In this document: one piece after another, positions 1-9,845 of the stretch
How positions within the stretch are numbered: the stretch's first letter is position 1
Layout of the letters: each line of letters starts with the position of its first letter
Source of the DNA: Myxococcales bacterium
GTDB taxonomy: Bacteria > Myxococcota_A > Polyangia > Polyangiales > Houyiibacteriaceae
NCBI GenBank assembly: GCA_029861865.1
Contig: JAOTYL010000001.1
Location: 196,066-260,065 of the forward strand
DNA length: 64,000 nt
Direction of reading: 5' to 3'
The notes under the pieces: generated by a model
Database searches by the model: none
Seen by the model: only the letters and a program-made list of their open reading frames with translations
Told to the model about the DNA's origin: nothing
Made by a program: the position numbers and the translations under genes

Positions 1-357
1 CGGGCCTTGCGCGGTGATGATGTGCAAGTCGTCTCGCGCTTTTAGGTCCACGTCCTCCATGATGATGTAGCGGTCTAGCCGTTCGAGCAGGGCATCGACT
101 TGGTGTCTAGGGACGTCCAACCACACCTCAGCTTCGCGAAACAGGGCCCACACGTCGGCAAGGATTCTACCTTTGAGCGTGAGAACGAAACCGTAGATGG
201 AGTCTCCGGGCTTGGCGCCTTCGAGCTGGTTGGTGATCTGTCCTTGAAGCCAATCGCGGGCGTCATCACCGCCGACCGTGATCACCGCACGGTCGCGGAG
301 CACACGGACCCCAACGGTGTTCTCGAGCCAGTGCACTTCCTCTTCGATACCCGTCAT
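1..357 (-). CDS. ygfZ: YgfZ/GcvT-family folate-binding protein, N-terminal part (runs off window)
   Basis: The first 119 codons of a leftward gene are visible, from an ATG at 357; the frame is open to base 1. The translation has the start of the aminomethyltransferase (GcvT) fold: a GDDARDWLQGQITNQ segment at about residues 30-44, a FVLTLKGRILADVW strand and LERLDRYIIMEDVDL near residue 100. In the family this fold binds tetrahydrofolate, and YgfZ/IBA57 members assist Fe-S cluster enzymes. The gene follows birA by 28 bp on the same strand, so it is probably the distal gene of that operon. The C-terminal YgfZ signature lies outside the window, so YgfZ versus another GcvT paralogue cannot be settled. 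Confidence 0.75.
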   Translation of the reverse strand, partial: MTGIEEEVHWLENTVGVRVLRDRAVITVGGDDARDWLQGQITNQLEGAKPGDSIYGFVLTLKGRILADVWALFREAEVWLDVPRHQVDALLERLDRYIIMEDVDLKARDDLHIITAQGP

Positions 358-385
358 GCGAGTTCTTCTGGTGCGTCGGCCGCCT

Positions 386-1189
386 TCAGGCAAGCGCTTC
401 GGTATCGCCACCCGCAGGCTCTAGGCGAGCGGCGTGAAGTGACGTGGTCGTCCCGTCGATCCTGATCCGTGCCGCTCCATCGTGGTCGATTCCTTCGAAT
501 ATGCCGATGCCGTCTTCCCATCGAACCTGCTCTCCCACTAAGGCGAGATGGGGTTCGAGTGCGCCGACGATAAGCGGTGGGCCGACGTCCACGAATCGCT
601 CCACCCATTGCTCCATCCGAGAGAGCACGTCGGCGAAGACCTGCTCGCGGTCGAGCGGATCGTCTTCCGCCCGTTCTGCTCGAATGGATGTGGCAATCCC
701 CGCAAGCTCGACGGGCCAATCGAGCCGGTTGACGTTGACGCCGACGCCGATGATCAGCGAATCGATCGAGGTGCCGACCGTTCTGCTCTCGACGAGGACC
801 CCGGCGCACTTCCGGCGGTCGATCCAAATGTCGTTCGGCCACTTCACGGTGACCGCGCGCCCAGGTACCCGGGCCGCCACCGCTTCGCGTACCCCGAGCC
901 CCACAGCCAAGGTCACCATAGCGCTTGAGGATGGTTCTACGGTGGGGCGAACGACCACCGAAAAGTAGATGTCGGTACCAGGCGGCGAGAGCCACTCTCG
1001 TCCGTGAGCTCCTCTTCCGCGCGTTTGCTGGTCGGCGAGCACCACGTGACCGTCGGGTGCTCCTGCGGCTGCGGCCTCGGCCGCGTCGTCCATTGTCGAG
1101 CCCGTGGTCGCATGGACGTCGAGCGATTGTCCCCATCGCCCTCCCGACAGGAGCTGTCGCAGTCTCTCCACATCGAAGTCGTGAGCCAT
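386..1189 (-). CDS. birA: Biotin--[acetyl-CoA-carboxylase] ligase
   Basis: Attaches biotin, via biotinyl-AMP, to the carrier lysine of acetyl-CoA carboxylase and related enzymes in the cytoplasm. The 267-residue protein has the ligase core: TTGSTMDDA near residue 28, the nucleotide-binding GRGAHGREW at 58-66, KWPNDIW with the catalytic-site lysine at about 116, and GVGVNVN downstream. It starts directly with the ligase domain, so it lacks the N-terminal winged helix of E. coli BirA. It is therefore a monofunctional (class I) enzyme, not a repressor. It lies 11 bp downstream of nadC in the same leftward run. Confidence 0.95.
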   Translation of the reverse strand: MAHDFDVERLRQLLSGGRWGQSLDVHATTGSTMDDAAEAAAAGAPDGHVVLADQQTRGRGAHGREWLSPPGTDIYFSVVVRPTVEPSSSAMVTLAVGLGVREAVAARVPGRAVTVKWPNDIWIDRRKCAGVLVESRTVGTSIDSLIIGVGVNVNRLDWPVELAGIATSIRAERAEDDPLDREQVFADVLSRMEQWVERFVDVGPPLIVGALEPHLALVGEQVRWEDGIGIFEGIDHDGAARIRIDGTTTSLHAARLEPAGGDTEALA

Positions 1190-1200
1190 GCGGTCCTTGA

Positions 1201-2049
1201 CTAGCCCCAGTCGAGGCCGATGTCTCTCGATGGAGAAGAATGGGTCAACGCTCCCACGCTGATAACATCGACCCCCAAGGAGCCGAGCGTCGCAACTCGT
1301 TCGATGGTGATGCCGCCGGACACCTCGACGATCGCTCGACCTGCGATGAGTGCGAGGGCGTCACGAACCTGATTGTCGTCGAAATTGTCCAGCATGATGA
1401 TATCGGCGCCGGCGGCGAGCGCCTCTTCGAGTTGAGCCCATGAGTCGACCTCACATTCGATTCGACAGGTGTGTGGCGCATGGGCGCGGGCCCTTTCAAT
1501 TGCCTGTGCGCATCCGCCCGCCGCAGCGATGTGGTTGTCCTTGATGAGAACGGCCGCGCCGAGGTCTTCGCGATGGTTGTGCCCGCCTCCGCATCGCACC
1601 GCGTAGCGCTCGAATACACGGAGGCCAGGCGTAGTCTTGCGAGTGTCGGTGATCCGCGTGGAGCACCCCTCGGGCAAGGCGTCGACGAACCGCCTGGTCA
1701 TCGTGGCCACACCGGCGAGGCGCTGGATGAAGTTGAGCGCCACCCGTTCGCCGAGCAAGATAGAGGACGCCGGGCCCGAGAGAGTGGCGAGCGCCGCGCC
1801 CTTGTCGACATCGTCTCCATCGGTGACGTGCGCCTCCACATCGACCAACAGGTCGACTTGAGCGTAGACCTCTTCGAGAATCGGGAGCCCGCAGCACACC
1901 ATCGCTTCGCGTGCGTGTACGATAGCCGTTCCGATAGCCGTCGGCGGCACGCATGCTTCGGTCGTGATGTCACCGCGGTCGATATCCTCGGAGAGCGCGC
2001 GCCGCACGGTTTCAGAAAGGATCGTAGGGGCGGGCGGGGTCGCCGGCAT
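1201..2049 (-). CDS. nadC: Nicotinate-nucleotide pyrophosphorylase (carboxylating)
   Basis: Quinolinate phosphoribosyltransferase of de novo NAD synthesis: quinolinate plus PRPP gives nicotinate mononucleotide, CO2 and PPi. The 282-residue length is normal. Family residues are present: GDITTEA near 26, ERVALNFIQRLAGVAT at 101-116, TRKTTPGLR at 136-144, CGGGHNHR at 153-160 and LIKDNH at 168-173, which together line the quinolinate and PRPP sites. The gene sits 7 bp after the CPBP protease gene and 11 bp before birA, so the three are probably co-transcribed. No nadA or nadB is in view. Confidence 0.96.
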   Translation of the reverse strand: MPATPPAPTILSETVRRALSEDIDRGDITTEACVPPTAIGTAIVHAREAMVCCGLPILEEVYAQVDLLVDVEAHVTDGDDVDKGAALATLSGPASSILLGERVALNFIQRLAGVATMTRRFVDALPEGCSTRITDTRKTTPGLRVFERYAVRCGGGHNHREDLGAAVLIKDNHIAAAGGCAQAIERARAHAPHTCRIECEVDSWAQLEEALAAGADIIMLDNFDDNQVRDALALIAGRAIVEVSGGITIERVATLGSLGVDVISVGALTHSSPSRDIGLDWG

Positions 2050-2056
2050 GGCTGAG

Positions 2057-2797
2057 TTATAGCCAACTCCGCGACAAAATCTCGGAATAAAGATTGCTCA
2101 TCGCGTGCAGCGCCATCGCGGCGCCGATTCCGCCACGCCAGGCGCGAACCCAGCCGAACAAGAGAGCCGGAAAGAAGACCGCAAGCCTTGCCGGGTGGGG
2201 CTCGACGATCAAATGAACGATGGCAAAGAGTACCGCTTGGGCGACCCATGCAACGGGGGCGAGCTCTACACCTAGCACTCGAATGCGCCTTGGCTCCGTG
2301 TCGCTCAGGGCGGTTTGAATGTAGCCGCGAAAGAACGCCTCCTCGGGAAGCGCGACGACGACTAGTTGCGCAAGCGCGAGGCTTGCGAGATCCGGCGGGA
2401 GTGCAAGAGAGAAAGATTCGGCAGGCTCGTTCCACAAGTAGAAACCGATCGCGTACAACGGAAAGACGACTGCTGCGACTCCCAGCGCGATGCTCAGCTC
2501 CTTCACCGCGGTAGGGAGGGCGGCACGCAACGCTCGTGCGAGGTCCCACAGGCCTAACGGACCACGCGGACGTTTGTCGGTGGGCGGCTCGAGTAGGCCG
2601 CCTAGCGCCATGCCAAAGTGGCTGATCTCTTCGCGTGCGATTCGAATCGAAGTGAGCAGAAAGATCGCCGCCACGACGAGATGCACGTACTCGCCGATCG
2701 GGGGCACATCTTCGAGTCTGGTCACGCCGAAGACCGCGACACACACCAGGACGTAAACCCACAGGATTCGTCCTACCGACCCTCGCGCGTGGCCCAT
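2057..2797 (-). CDS. CPBP-family intramembrane glutamic protease
   Basis: Polytopic membrane protein of about 246 residues with the CPBP (Abi/Rce1-like) signature: EEAFFRG (motif 1, EExxxR), then FAIVHL and HAMSN, which supply the other conserved polar residues. Such proteins are putative intramembrane peptidases; the substrate is unknown. The ATG at 2797 is chosen because the protein then begins MGHARGSVGR followed by the first hydrophobic helix. The frame is open further upstream, to 2962, but that part overlaps dnaG coding sequence. It is the first gene of the leftward run and is divergent from dnaG. Confidence 0.85.
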   Translation of the reverse strand: MGHARGSVGRILWVYVLVCVAVFGVTRLEDVPPIGEYVHLVVAAIFLLTSIRIAREEISHFGMALGGLLEPPTDKRPRGPLGLWDLARALRAALPTAVKELSIALGVAAVVFPLYAIGFYLWNEPAESFSLALPPDLASLALAQLVVVALPEEAFFRGYIQTALSDTEPRRIRVLGVELAPVAWVAQAVLFAIVHLIVEPHPARLAVFFPALLFGWVRAWRGGIGAAMALHAMSNLYSEILSRSWL

Positions 2798-2897
2798 CGC
2801 GCCACAACTACAGCGGCGGGCACCGCTTGCCAAGAACCCTGTGAAGCCTACACTCCTCCGACTTTCCCGAAACGGCGAGCAGGCGCGAGGCGGTGCG

Positions 2898-4733
2898 TTG
2901 ATTTCCGAAGACAAGATTGCTGAGATCCGCGACCGCGCCCCCATAGCCGACGTGATCGGCAACTACGTGGCCCTCAAGAAGTCCGGGAGCAGTCTCAAGG
3001 GTCTGTGCCCGTTCCACAACGAGAAGACCCCATCGTTCTATGTGCATCCCAACCGGGGCTTCTACCACTGTTTCGGGTGCAAGGCTTCGGGCGACGTGTT
3101 CTCTTTTTTGATGCACGTGGAGGGCAAGACGTTCCCCGAGGTGGCGCGGGACTTGGCCGAGCAAACGGGGGTGCAGCTTCCGGTCTACGACCCCCAACGA
3201 GAGGCCGAGCACCAACGACACAAGAAAGAGTCCGAACGTTTGGCGTCGTTGATGCAAGCCGCGACCGAGTTCTATTGCGACCAGCTTCGCGAGCATCCAG
3301 ACGCTGCCATAGCCAGAGACGAGCTTGCAAAACGCGGCATCTCCGACGACTGGGTTCGAAACTTTCGTTTGGGGTACGCTCCACACGGCTGGGACTCGCT
3401 CGTGCGCTTCTTCGAGCGTGCAGGCTCCTCGCCTGCCGACGCCGAGGCCGTCGGGCTGATCGTGTCACGGCGCTCCGGTCGTGGGCACTACGACCGTTTT
3501 CGCCACCGCTTGATGTTCCCGATCGCCGATGTGCATGGGAAAGTCGTCGCGTTCAGTGGTAGGGCGCTCGACCCGGCACCCTCCATGGAGGAGCACAAGG
3601 AACCTCCGGCGAAGTACCTCAACAGCCCGGAGAGCGCGCTCTACCACAAAGGTGAGGTGCTCTATGGTTTGCACGAAGGTCGTGTCGAGATTCGCCGTGA
3701 GGATGCGACGATCCTTTGTGAAGGGAACTTCGACTTGGTAGCCCTCCACCAAGCGGGCTTCACCAATGCCGTGGCGCCGATGGGCACGGCGTTTACCGAA
3801 GGTCATGCCAAGCTCATCAAACGTTTTGCAACCAGGCTATTCCTGCTCTTCGATGGCGATGAGGCTGGACGCAAGGCCGTTCGCGAAGCCTACGGGGTCT
3901 TGGACAAAGTCGGCCTCTCCGCACACGCGGTGACGCTCCCTCAAGGCTCGGACCCTGATAGCTTCTTGCGAGAGCAAGGCACAGATGCGCTTCGGGCACG
4001 TGTGACGAACGCTCCGACCATTATCGAGTATCTAATCGATGACGCCGCCGGGCGCGTCGAACCGAATCCCCGCGCCAAGGCAGAGGCGATTGCGAAACTT
4101 GGTCCGATTCTTGCTCGAGTCGAAAGCCCGATCGAGCGCGGCCTTTATGTAGAGCGCGTGGCGCGTAAGTTCGGGATTACCGATCTTGCGCTGGTGCGGC
4201 GTGAGCTGCGTCGCGGTCTGGGTCGTGGTAACGAGCGTCGCCGCACAGCTCGTGACGCGGTGCAGCAGGATATTGCACCCCGGGTGTCAGAGTTACAGTC
4301 GAAGTTGATCTCAGCGTTGATCGACCAACCGACTCTGATCCAAGAAGACGAAGCGCAGAAGTTACCGAGCCTTTTGACGAACAAAGATCTTCGCGCCATC
4401 TTTGATTCTATCTTGCGGATGGTGGACAGCCAGGGATCGCTCGAAGTCACGGCGCTACTCGAAGAGCTTCACAGCAATCAGCTTCGGCCGTGGTTAGAGG
4501 AACAGCTAGCTGTGCAACGTCACAGCCTGGAAGAAGCACGTCGAATTGTTTGCGACGGCGTTCTTCTTCTGGAACAACGAAACATCGAACGTGAGCTACC
4601 CCTCTTACAGCAGCGCATCGTCGAAGCGCGACGCGTGGGCGATGACGCACTCGCTGCAGGGTTGACTCAAGAGTTTGTCGAGCTTTCGCGAAGCGCACAC
4701 AGACTCAAACAAACAAACGCGAAGCAGAGGTGA
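2898..4733 (+). CDS. dnaG: DNA primase
   Basis: Makes RNA primers for lagging-strand synthesis. The N-terminal CHC2 zinc finger is visible ([11 protein letters not shown], then [10 protein letters not shown] about 20 residues later). It is followed by the catalytic core and a TOPRIM domain ([14 protein letters not shown] and [12 protein letters not shown], carrying the metal-binding acidic residues), then a less conserved helicase-binding C-terminus. I prefer the TTG start at 2898 because homologues begin ISEDKIAEI and a GAGG lies 7 bp upstream; a GTG at 2841 would add 19 unlike residues. Only a few bases separate it from rpoD, the classic macromolecular-synthesis pairing, here without rpsU in view. 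Confidence 0.95.
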   Translation: MISEDKIAEIRDRAPIADVIGNYVALKKSGSSLKGLCPFHNEKTPSFYVHPNRGFYHCFGCKASGDVFSFLMHVEGKTFPEVARDLAEQTGVQLPVYDPQREAEHQRHKKESERLASLMQAATEFYCDQLREHPDAAIARDELAKRGISDDWVRNFRLGYAPHGWDSLVRFFERAGSSPADAEAVGLIVSRRSGRGHYDRFRHRLMFPIADVHGKVVAFSGRALDPAPSMEEHKEPPAKYLNSPESALYHKGEVLYGLHEGRVEIRREDATILCEGNFDLVALHQAGFTNAVAPMGTAFTEGHAKLIKRFATRLFLLFDGDEAGRKAVREAYGVLDKVGLSAHAVTLPQGSDPDSFLREQGTDALRARVTNAPTIIEYLIDDAAGRVEPNPRAKAEAIAKLGPILARVESPIERGLYVERVARKFGITDLALVRRELRRGLGRGNERRRTARDAVQQDIAPRVSELQSKLISALIDQPTLIQEDEAQKLPSLLTNKDLRAIFDSILRMVDSQGSLEVTALLEELHSNQLRPWLEEQLAVQRHSLEEARRIVCDGVLLLEQRNIERELPLLQQRIVEARRVGDDALAAGLTQEFVELSRSAHRLKQTNAKQR

Positions 4734-4735
4734 AA

Positions 4736-6586
4736 ATGGCGAGCAAGAGCTCAGCACGCGATCAAGCGTCGAAAGAATCCGACTTCAACTCTGAACCGGC
4801 CTCTCGCGTAATTCCAAAGATAAAGGGTCGAGAACGAAAAGAGGTGCAGCTGCTTCTCGAGCGTGGCCGCATGCAGGGGCACCTCACCTACGACGAGCTC
4901 AACGAAGCGTTGCCTCCCGACATGGTGACCTCGGACCAAATCGACGACTTGATGGTGTGGCTCAAGAGCGAAGACATCGACGTCGTCGATGGCGCACCAG
5001 AAGGACAGAGTCGCACCAGTGAAGCACCCGTCGCCGCTGTGCGAAGTGTCTCGCGACGACCCTCCACGATTCCGCCTCCCGTGGGCGACAACTACGCGCA
5101 GAAGTCGAACGACCCCGTCCGGATGTATCTCCGCAAGATGGGCTCGGTCTCGCTCCTGACGCGCGAGGGCGAAGTCGAGATCGCAAAACGCATCGAAGAC
5201 GGCGAGAGCAAGATTTTCGAGGTGATTCTCAACTCCCGGGTCGGCGTCTCGGAGATCCTCGAGATCGGCGAGCGCCTTCGAAAGGGCAAGCTTCGTGTCA
5301 AAGACATAGTCCGCGACCTCGACAAAGAAGAGGAAGTGGATTTCGAGGCGGCCAAGGTTCGGGCGCTCAAGCTCTTTGACAAGGTCAAGCGCATCGAGTC
5401 ATCGATGACTAAGGTGCAGAACGAGCTCGACGGCAAGCGCCGCGTCTCCGACCGGAGCAAGAGGCAATACACCGCCCAGATCGACAAACATCTAGATGAG
5501 CGGGTGGCATTGCTGCGCGAGCTCAACCTCACCAAGAAGCAGATCGACCGAGTCGTTGCTCGCATCAAGAACTACATTCGGCGCGTCGAGCGTGCCGAGC
5601 GAGAGATGAACGAAGCCGAAGAGCGTGTCGGTGGCCTCAAGTTCAAAGACATGAAGCGGGTTGTCCGCGACATGCAAGAGAGCAAGGCGGTCGAAAAACG
5701 AGTCCATCGTCGATACGGCTCCGAAGAGCAAATCCTCCTTTCCGAAGAGAACATCCGCGAAGCGCAAAAGGCCATAGTGGAGGTCGAAGAGGACATGGGC
5801 CAGGAGGTCGAGCACCTCCAAGAGACTTACAGGGCCCTTGCCGAAGGCGAGCGTCAGACCGAACGCGCCAAGGCGGAGCTGGTCGAGGCCAACCTTCGTC
5901 TCGTGGTTTCAATCGCCAAGAAGTACACGAACCGAGGTCTACAGTTCCTCGACCTGATTCAAGAAGGCAACATCGGTTTGATGAAAGCGGTGGACAAGTT
6001 CGAGTACCGCCGTGGCTACAAGTTTTCGACCTATGCGACGTGGTGGATCCGCCAGGCGATCACGCGGGCGATTGCCGACCAGGCCCGGACGATTCGAATT
6101 CCGGTCCACATGATCGAGACGATCAACAAACTCATCCGGACCTCTCGCTACCTCGTGCAAGAGCTTGGCCGTGAGCCGGATCCAGAAGAGATCGCCGAGC
6201 GGATGGAGATGCCGCTCGAGAAGGTGCGAAAGGTTCTCAAGATCGCCAAGGAGCCAATCAGCCTGGAGACCCCAATCGGTGAAGAGGAAGACAGTCATCT
6301 CGGTGACTTCATCGAGGACAAGAACGCCGTGTCGCCCGTCGAGGCGGTCATCGGTGGCAATCTCGAAGACCAGACCCGGCGCGTCCTCAAGACCCTGACG
6401 CCCCGAGAAGAGAAGGTCCTCCGGATGCGCTTTGGCATAGGCGAGAAGAGCGACCACACCCTCGAGGAGGTCGGACAAGACTTCGAAGTGACCCGCGAAC
6501 GAATCCGCCAAATCGAAGCCAAAGCCCTCCGCAAGCTTCGCCACCCCAGCCGCTCGAAGCAGCTGCGGTCGTTCATGGATAGCTAA
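4736..6586 (+). CDS. rpoD: RNA polymerase primary sigma factor (sigma70)
   Basis: Housekeeping sigma factor of about 616 residues. Region 1.2 is visible ([16 protein letters not shown]), then a long charged coiled non-conserved region, region 2 ([42 protein letters not shown]), region 3 and the region 4 helix-turn-helix ([20 protein letters not shown]). The ATG at 4736 has an AGAGG 5 bp upstream; a GTG at 4730 is also in frame but has no such spacing. It follows dnaG directly. A weak stem-loop lies downstream at 6650-6668. Confidence 0.97.
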   Translation: MASKSSARDQASKESDFNSEPASRVIPKIKGRERKEVQLLLERGRMQGHLTYDELNEALPPDMVTSDQIDDLMVWLKSEDIDVVDGAPEGQSRTSEAPVAAVRSVSRRPSTIPPPVGDNYAQKSNDPVRMYLRKMGSVSLLTREGEVEIAKRIEDGESKIFEVILNSRVGVSEILEIGERLRKGKLRVKDIVRDLDKEEEVDFEAAKVRALKLFDKVKRIESSMTKVQNELDGKRRVSDRSKRQYTAQIDKHLDERVALLRELNLTKKQIDRVVARIKNYIRRVERAEREMNEAEERVGGLKFKDMKRVVRDMQESKAVEKRVHRRYGSEEQILLSEENIREAQKAIVEVEEDMGQEVEHLQETYRALAEGERQTERAKAELVEANLRLVVSIAKKYTNRGLQFLDLIQEGNIGLMKAVDKFEYRRGYKFSTYATWWIRQAITRAIADQARTIRIPVHMIETINKLIRTSRYLVQELGREPDPEEIAERMEMPLEKVRKVLKIAKEPISLETPIGEEEDSHLGDFIEDKNAVSPVEAVIGGNLEDQTRRVLKTLTPREEKVLRMRFGIGEKSDHTLEEVGQDFEVTRERIRQIEAKALRKLRHPSRSKQLRSFMDS

Positions 6587-6606
6587 CCGCGCGCGCGGGA
6601 TCCACC

Positions 6607-6774
6607 GGTGAGCCGGAGTGCGGCGCACGGCACGCCCTCGCCCGCTCAGACATCCTCGGCGGGGATGTTTGGAAACGGTGTTAGAGCCCTCTAGTTGGCC
6701 GGCGTCGGCAAGGTGGGTTGGCGCCTGCGGAACTCGCGTTCGAGGACATGCCGCGCGCCGCACTCCGGCTCACC
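6607..6774. repeat. 20-bp perfect inverted repeat between rpoD and the tRNA
   Basis: Bases 6607-6626 are the exact reverse complement of 6755-6774, with a spacer of about 128 bp. A further direct partial copy (about 14 bp) begins at about 7017, just after the tRNA. No gene is supported between rpoD and the tRNA. The arms could form a long cruciform or mark a small repetitive element. Confidence 0.6.
6650..6670 (+). terminator. Possible rpoD terminator
   Basis: A 6-bp stem (6650-6655 with 6663-6668) and a 7-base loop, followed by only two or three T residues, 64 bp after the rpoD stop. Weak. Confidence 0.3.
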
Positions 6775-6927
6775 TGCTCCGCAGCACAGCGCTGGGGAGG
6801 AGCGTGCGCGCGGATCCGTATGGAGACGAAAACGCGACCGGGGCCCCAGCGCGAGCGCGCCCGTCCCGGGCCATCATCCGATCGATCATTCGCGTTCCGT
6901 TCCGGTTCAAGCTAGAACCTTCGACGA

Positions 6928-7004
6928 GGGCCCATAGCTCAATTGGTTAGAGTCCCCGGCTCATAACCGGGTAGTTCCTGGTTCGAGTCCAGGTGGGCCT
7001 ACCA
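6928..7004 (+). tRNA. tRNA with CAU anticodon (elongator Met or Ile2)
   Basis: A 77-base cloverleaf: acceptor GGGCCCA pairs with TGGGCCT (terminal G-T wobble), the D-arm contains AGCTCAATTGGTTAGAG, the anticodon arm is CCGG-CTCATAA-CCGG, the T-arm contains GGTTCGAGTCC, and CCA is encoded at 7002-7004. The CAU anticodon could be elongator Met or, if lysidinylated by TilS (encoded at 16.4 kb), Ile2. It is not the initiator type, since the three G-C pairs and the 1-72 mismatch are absent. Confidence 0.9.
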
Positions 7005-7164
7005 CGCGCACGGACTACCGGTGAGCCGGAGCACGGAGCGCCCTCGGCCCCGGGTCACCGCTTGACGCAGATGAAGCACACTGGCGCTGACGCTGCTTGC
7101 GCTTGCGCCTTTGGGATAGGCACGCTAGAGCCCCGCGAGCTTCGGGATAGATGGGAGGCGGTCC

Positions 7165-7878
7165 TTGCGCGACGAGCTGGTAGCCCTGGCCAAACTTGCA
7201 AAGATGGACGACTCGGCTCGAGACATCGAGAACGAGCTCAAGCAAATCCCTGAACGCCTCCAAGAGCTCCGAACCGGAGTGCAGACGCTCGAGAGCATGC
7301 TCGCCCAGGAACGCGAGCAACTAAATGTCGCCAGACAACTCAAGGTCGAACAGAGCGGCGAGTTGAAGGAGCGCACCGAGGGTCTTCAGCGCGCGCGCAA
7401 GAAGGCCGCGCAGGCAACCAGCGCTCGTGAGGCGGACGCGGCCGAGCGCGAAATCGAAGCGAACCGCCGTGGGATCAAGGAGCGGGAAGACGAGCTCGCG
7501 CGGATCGGTCAGACGATTAAGGCCAAAGAAGCATCGCTCGTAGAGCGCGAAAAAGACTTCGAAGAAGCCAAAGGCGTGCTCCAGTCCGAGGAGGAGTCCT
7601 CGAAGACACGTGTTACCGAGCTAGAGGTAGAGCGCGGCAAGTTGCTGAACGGTCGGGACGAGTTGGTCGTGAAGATTCCGAAGACTGTCGTCAAGCGATA
7701 CGACCGTCTCCGCACCGGTATTGCGAACGCGGTCATCATCATCGACGACGGCACCTGCACTGCATGTCGGATGGCGCTTCCGCCGCAGCTCAGCATCGAG
7801 CTTCAGCGGGCTGACGCTCTCCATCAGTGTCCCCACTGTCGCCGGATCATCATCCACAAGAAGGTCATCGAGGACTGA
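7165..7878 (+). CDS. C4-type zinc-ribbon coiled-coil protein (COG1579/DUF164)
   Basis: A 237-residue protein. Residues 1-175 are a continuous heptad-like helix rich in E, R and K; the C-terminus carries a four-cysteine zinc ribbon (CTACRMALP ... CPHCRRI). This is the architecture of the widespread COG1579 family, whose molecular role is not well defined; a nucleic-acid-binding role is often suggested. The TTG start at 7165 has GGGAGG 6 bp upstream. It is followed after 5 bp by the BKACE gene, so the two are probably co-transcribed. Confidence 0.85.
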   Translation: MRDELVALAKLAKMDDSARDIENELKQIPERLQELRTGVQTLESMLAQEREQLNVARQLKVEQSGELKERTEGLQRARKKAAQATSAREADAAEREIEANRRGIKEREDELARIGQTIKAKEASLVEREKDFEEAKGVLQSEEESSKTRVTELEVERGKLLNGRDELVVKIPKTVVKRYDRLRTGIANAVIIIDDGTCTACRMALPPQLSIELQRADALHQCPHCRRIIIHKKVIED

Positions 7879-7883
7879 GCGCC

Positions 7884-8741
7884 GTGGACAAGGCCATTCT
7901 CACCTGTGCGGTGAATGGGGTGCTCACCAATCCGAAGGAGCATCCTGTCCCGGTCACGCCCGCCGAAATGGCGGCGTCCGCAAAGGAGGCGTATGACGCC
8001 GGCGCTTCGATCTTCCACATTCACTTCCGACGCCAGGAGCCGAACCTGGGGCACCTGCCTTCATGGGATCCCGAGGTGGCATTGGCGGCGAGCGATGCGA
8101 TTCGCGAAGCATGTCCGGGTGCGGTCATCAATCAGACCACAGGCGTGATGGACGATGACGTCTCCGGTCCTATCGCGTGCCTTCTCCGCATCAAGCCAGA
8201 GATCGCAGCCTGCAATGCGGGAAGCCTGAACTACCTGAAGCTCAAGAAGGACGGAAGCTGGGCCTGGCCGCCGATGCTCTTCCCGAACACTGTCGAGAAA
8301 ATCCAGGAGATGATCAATGCCATGGACGAGGTCGGGGCGATTCCAGAGATGGAGTGCTTCGATGTCGGTATTGCGCGCTCGGTCGACCTCTACGTACGCG
8401 CTGGGATGACAGACAATCCGCACTACAACTTCGTCATGGGAGTCGCCTCGGGCATGCCTGCAGATTCCGACCTCCTCGAGCTGCTTCTTCGATACAAACG
8501 CGAAGGCGCCCACTGGCAAGTTACGTTGATCGGCCGCGAAGAGATCTGGCCGGTGCATCAAAAAGCGGCGGATCTCGGAGGCATGCTTCGCACGGGCGTC
8601 GAAGACACCTTCTATCTTCCGAACGGAGACAAGACGACCGGCAATGGCCAGTTGATCGAGGCGCTCGCAAAGTGCGCCGAGAACGCCGGCCGCTCGGTTG
8701 CCTCGCCGCAAGAAGCCCGAGAAATGCTCGGCCTCAACTAA
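7884..8741 (+). CDS. BKACE-family enzyme (beta-keto acid cleavage, DUF849)
   Basis: Members condense a beta-keto acid with acetyl-CoA and cleave it; the founding member Kce cleaves 3-keto-5-aminohexanoate in lysine fermentation. The 285-residue protein has the zinc-binding HIH at residues 45-47 (IFHIHFRR), NQTTGVMDDD, MECFDVGIARS and the conserved acidic segment GREEIW near residue 213. GTG at 7884 is chosen because homologues begin near KAILTCAVNG and an upstream ATG (7827) would overlap the previous gene. No other lysine-fermentation genes are nearby, so the substrate is open. Confidence 0.88.
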   Translation: MDKAILTCAVNGVLTNPKEHPVPVTPAEMAASAKEAYDAGASIFHIHFRRQEPNLGHLPSWDPEVALAASDAIREACPGAVINQTTGVMDDDVSGPIACLLRIKPEIAACNAGSLNYLKLKKDGSWAWPPMLFPNTVEKIQEMINAMDEVGAIPEMECFDVGIARSVDLYVRAGMTDNPHYNFVMGVASGMPADSDLLELLLRYKREGAHWQVTLIGREEIWPVHQKAADLGGMLRTGVEDTFYLPNGDKTTGNGQLIEALAKCAENAGRSVASPQEAREMLGLN

Positions 8742-8743
8742 AG

Positions 8744-8764
8744 TAAAGGGGACAGTCCCCTTTT
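8744..8764. terminator. Bidirectional rho-independent terminator between BKACE gene and ilvE
   Basis: A near-perfect palindrome (AAAGGGGACAGTCCCCTTTT) with A-rich left and T-rich right flanks, lying between two convergent genes only 23 bp apart, so it can end transcription from both sides. Confidence 0.8.
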
Positions 8765-9682
8765 CTAGACGATGCTGAGCCAGCGGTCGTCGGGGATGGT
8801 CACGCCCTTGACCGCGTCGAAGTAGGCCTTCTGAACCTTTTCCGTGATGGGGCCGCGGGTGCCGGCGCCGATCGCTCTGTGGTCTAGCTCGCGAACGGGA
8901 GTGACCTCGGCCGCGGTGCCCACCATGAACATCTCGTCGGCGATGTAGAGCTCGTCTCGGGAGACGAGTCGTTCTTCGACTTGGATGCCCATGTTGCGCA
9001 TCAGGGTGATGACCGTGTCTCGCGTGATGCCGACTAGGAGCGAGCCCCCTTGCGCGGGTGTGCTCACTTTTCCGTCACGAGCGATGAAGATGTTCTCGCC
9101 CGAAGCCTCGGAAACGTAGCCCTGCGGGTCGAGCATGATCGCTTCGTCGTATCCGGCGGCCACGACTTCCCGCTTGGCGAGTATCGAGTTCACGTAGTGG
9201 CCCGTGATCTTGCCCTTGGCCATCAGGGAGTCGATCCCCGCGCGCTTGAACGAGCTAACCTTTGCGTGGATGCCTTTGGTCAAACCCTCGTCCCCCAGGT
9301 AAGCCCCCCAGCGCCACGCGATGATGGCGACGCGGGTGGGGTTCTCGGCGCCAAGGCCCATGGCGCCGTCAGCCATGAAGGCGATCGGCCGGATGTAACA
9401 CTCGTCGAGCCCGTTCGTGCGGACCGTCTCGACGCACGCTTCGACGATCTCTTTCGCCGTGTAAGGTATTGGGAGCGTGCAGATGTGAGCGGACTCGAAC
9501 AGACGCCGGATGTGATCCTCCAGTCGAAAGACCGCGCTTCGGCCGTCAGCCAGCTTGTAACAACGGATGCCCTCGAAGACGCCCAGCCCGTAATGAAGGG
9601 TGTGTGTCAGCACGTGGACGTTGGCCTGTTCCCAGGGAATGAGCTTCCCGTCGAACCAAATCTTGTCCACTTTATCCACCAT
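8765..9682 (-). CDS. ilvE: Branched-chain amino-acid aminotransferase
   Basis: Class IV PLP-dependent transaminase of valine, leucine and isoleucine metabolism; 305 residues, a typical length. Visible motifs: THTLHYGLGVFEGIRCY near residue 26, the PLP lysine in AKGKITGHYVNS (about residue 158), EAIMLDPQGYVSEASGENIF, and a C-terminal GTAAEVTPVRELD. It is convergent with the BKACE gene and divergent from yajC. No other ilv or leu genes are in view, so this is a stand-alone copy. Confidence 0.95.
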   Translation of the reverse strand: MVDKVDKIWFDGKLIPWEQANVHVLTHTLHYGLGVFEGIRCYKLADGRSAVFRLEDHIRRLFESAHICTLPIPYTAKEIVEACVETVRTNGLDECYIRPIAFMADGAMGLGAENPTRVAIIAWRWGAYLGDEGLTKGIHAKVSSFKRAGIDSLMAKGKITGHYVNSILAKREVVAAGYDEAIMLDPQGYVSEASGENIFIARDGKVSTPAQGGSLLVGITRDTVITLMRNMGIQVEERLVSRDELYIADEMFMVGTAAEVTPVRELDHRAIGAGTRGPITEKVQKAYFDAVKGVTIPDDRWLSIV

Positions 9683-9751
9683 TGGTGCTCCTGACGTGCC
9701 CGTTTGGCTGGGCGTCGCGCGTATGTAGCATATTTCCGCAATTCCGCTGAG

Positions 9752-9780
9752 TTGACGTGCTTGGGGGCATGGAGTAGACC
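9752..9780 (+). promoter_or_regulatory. Candidate sigma70 promoter for yajC-secDF-recJ
   Basis: TTGACG at 9752-9757 and TAGACC at 9775-9780, separated by 17 bp, about 65 bp upstream of yajC in the 163-bp divergent intergenic region. The -10 box is imperfect. Confidence 0.4.
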
Positions 9781-9845
9781 TGCGCGCGCTTCAGGAGCCC
9801 GGATAGCGGCATGCGTCCGGGCTCTGCACGCTTCGAGGTCGCACC

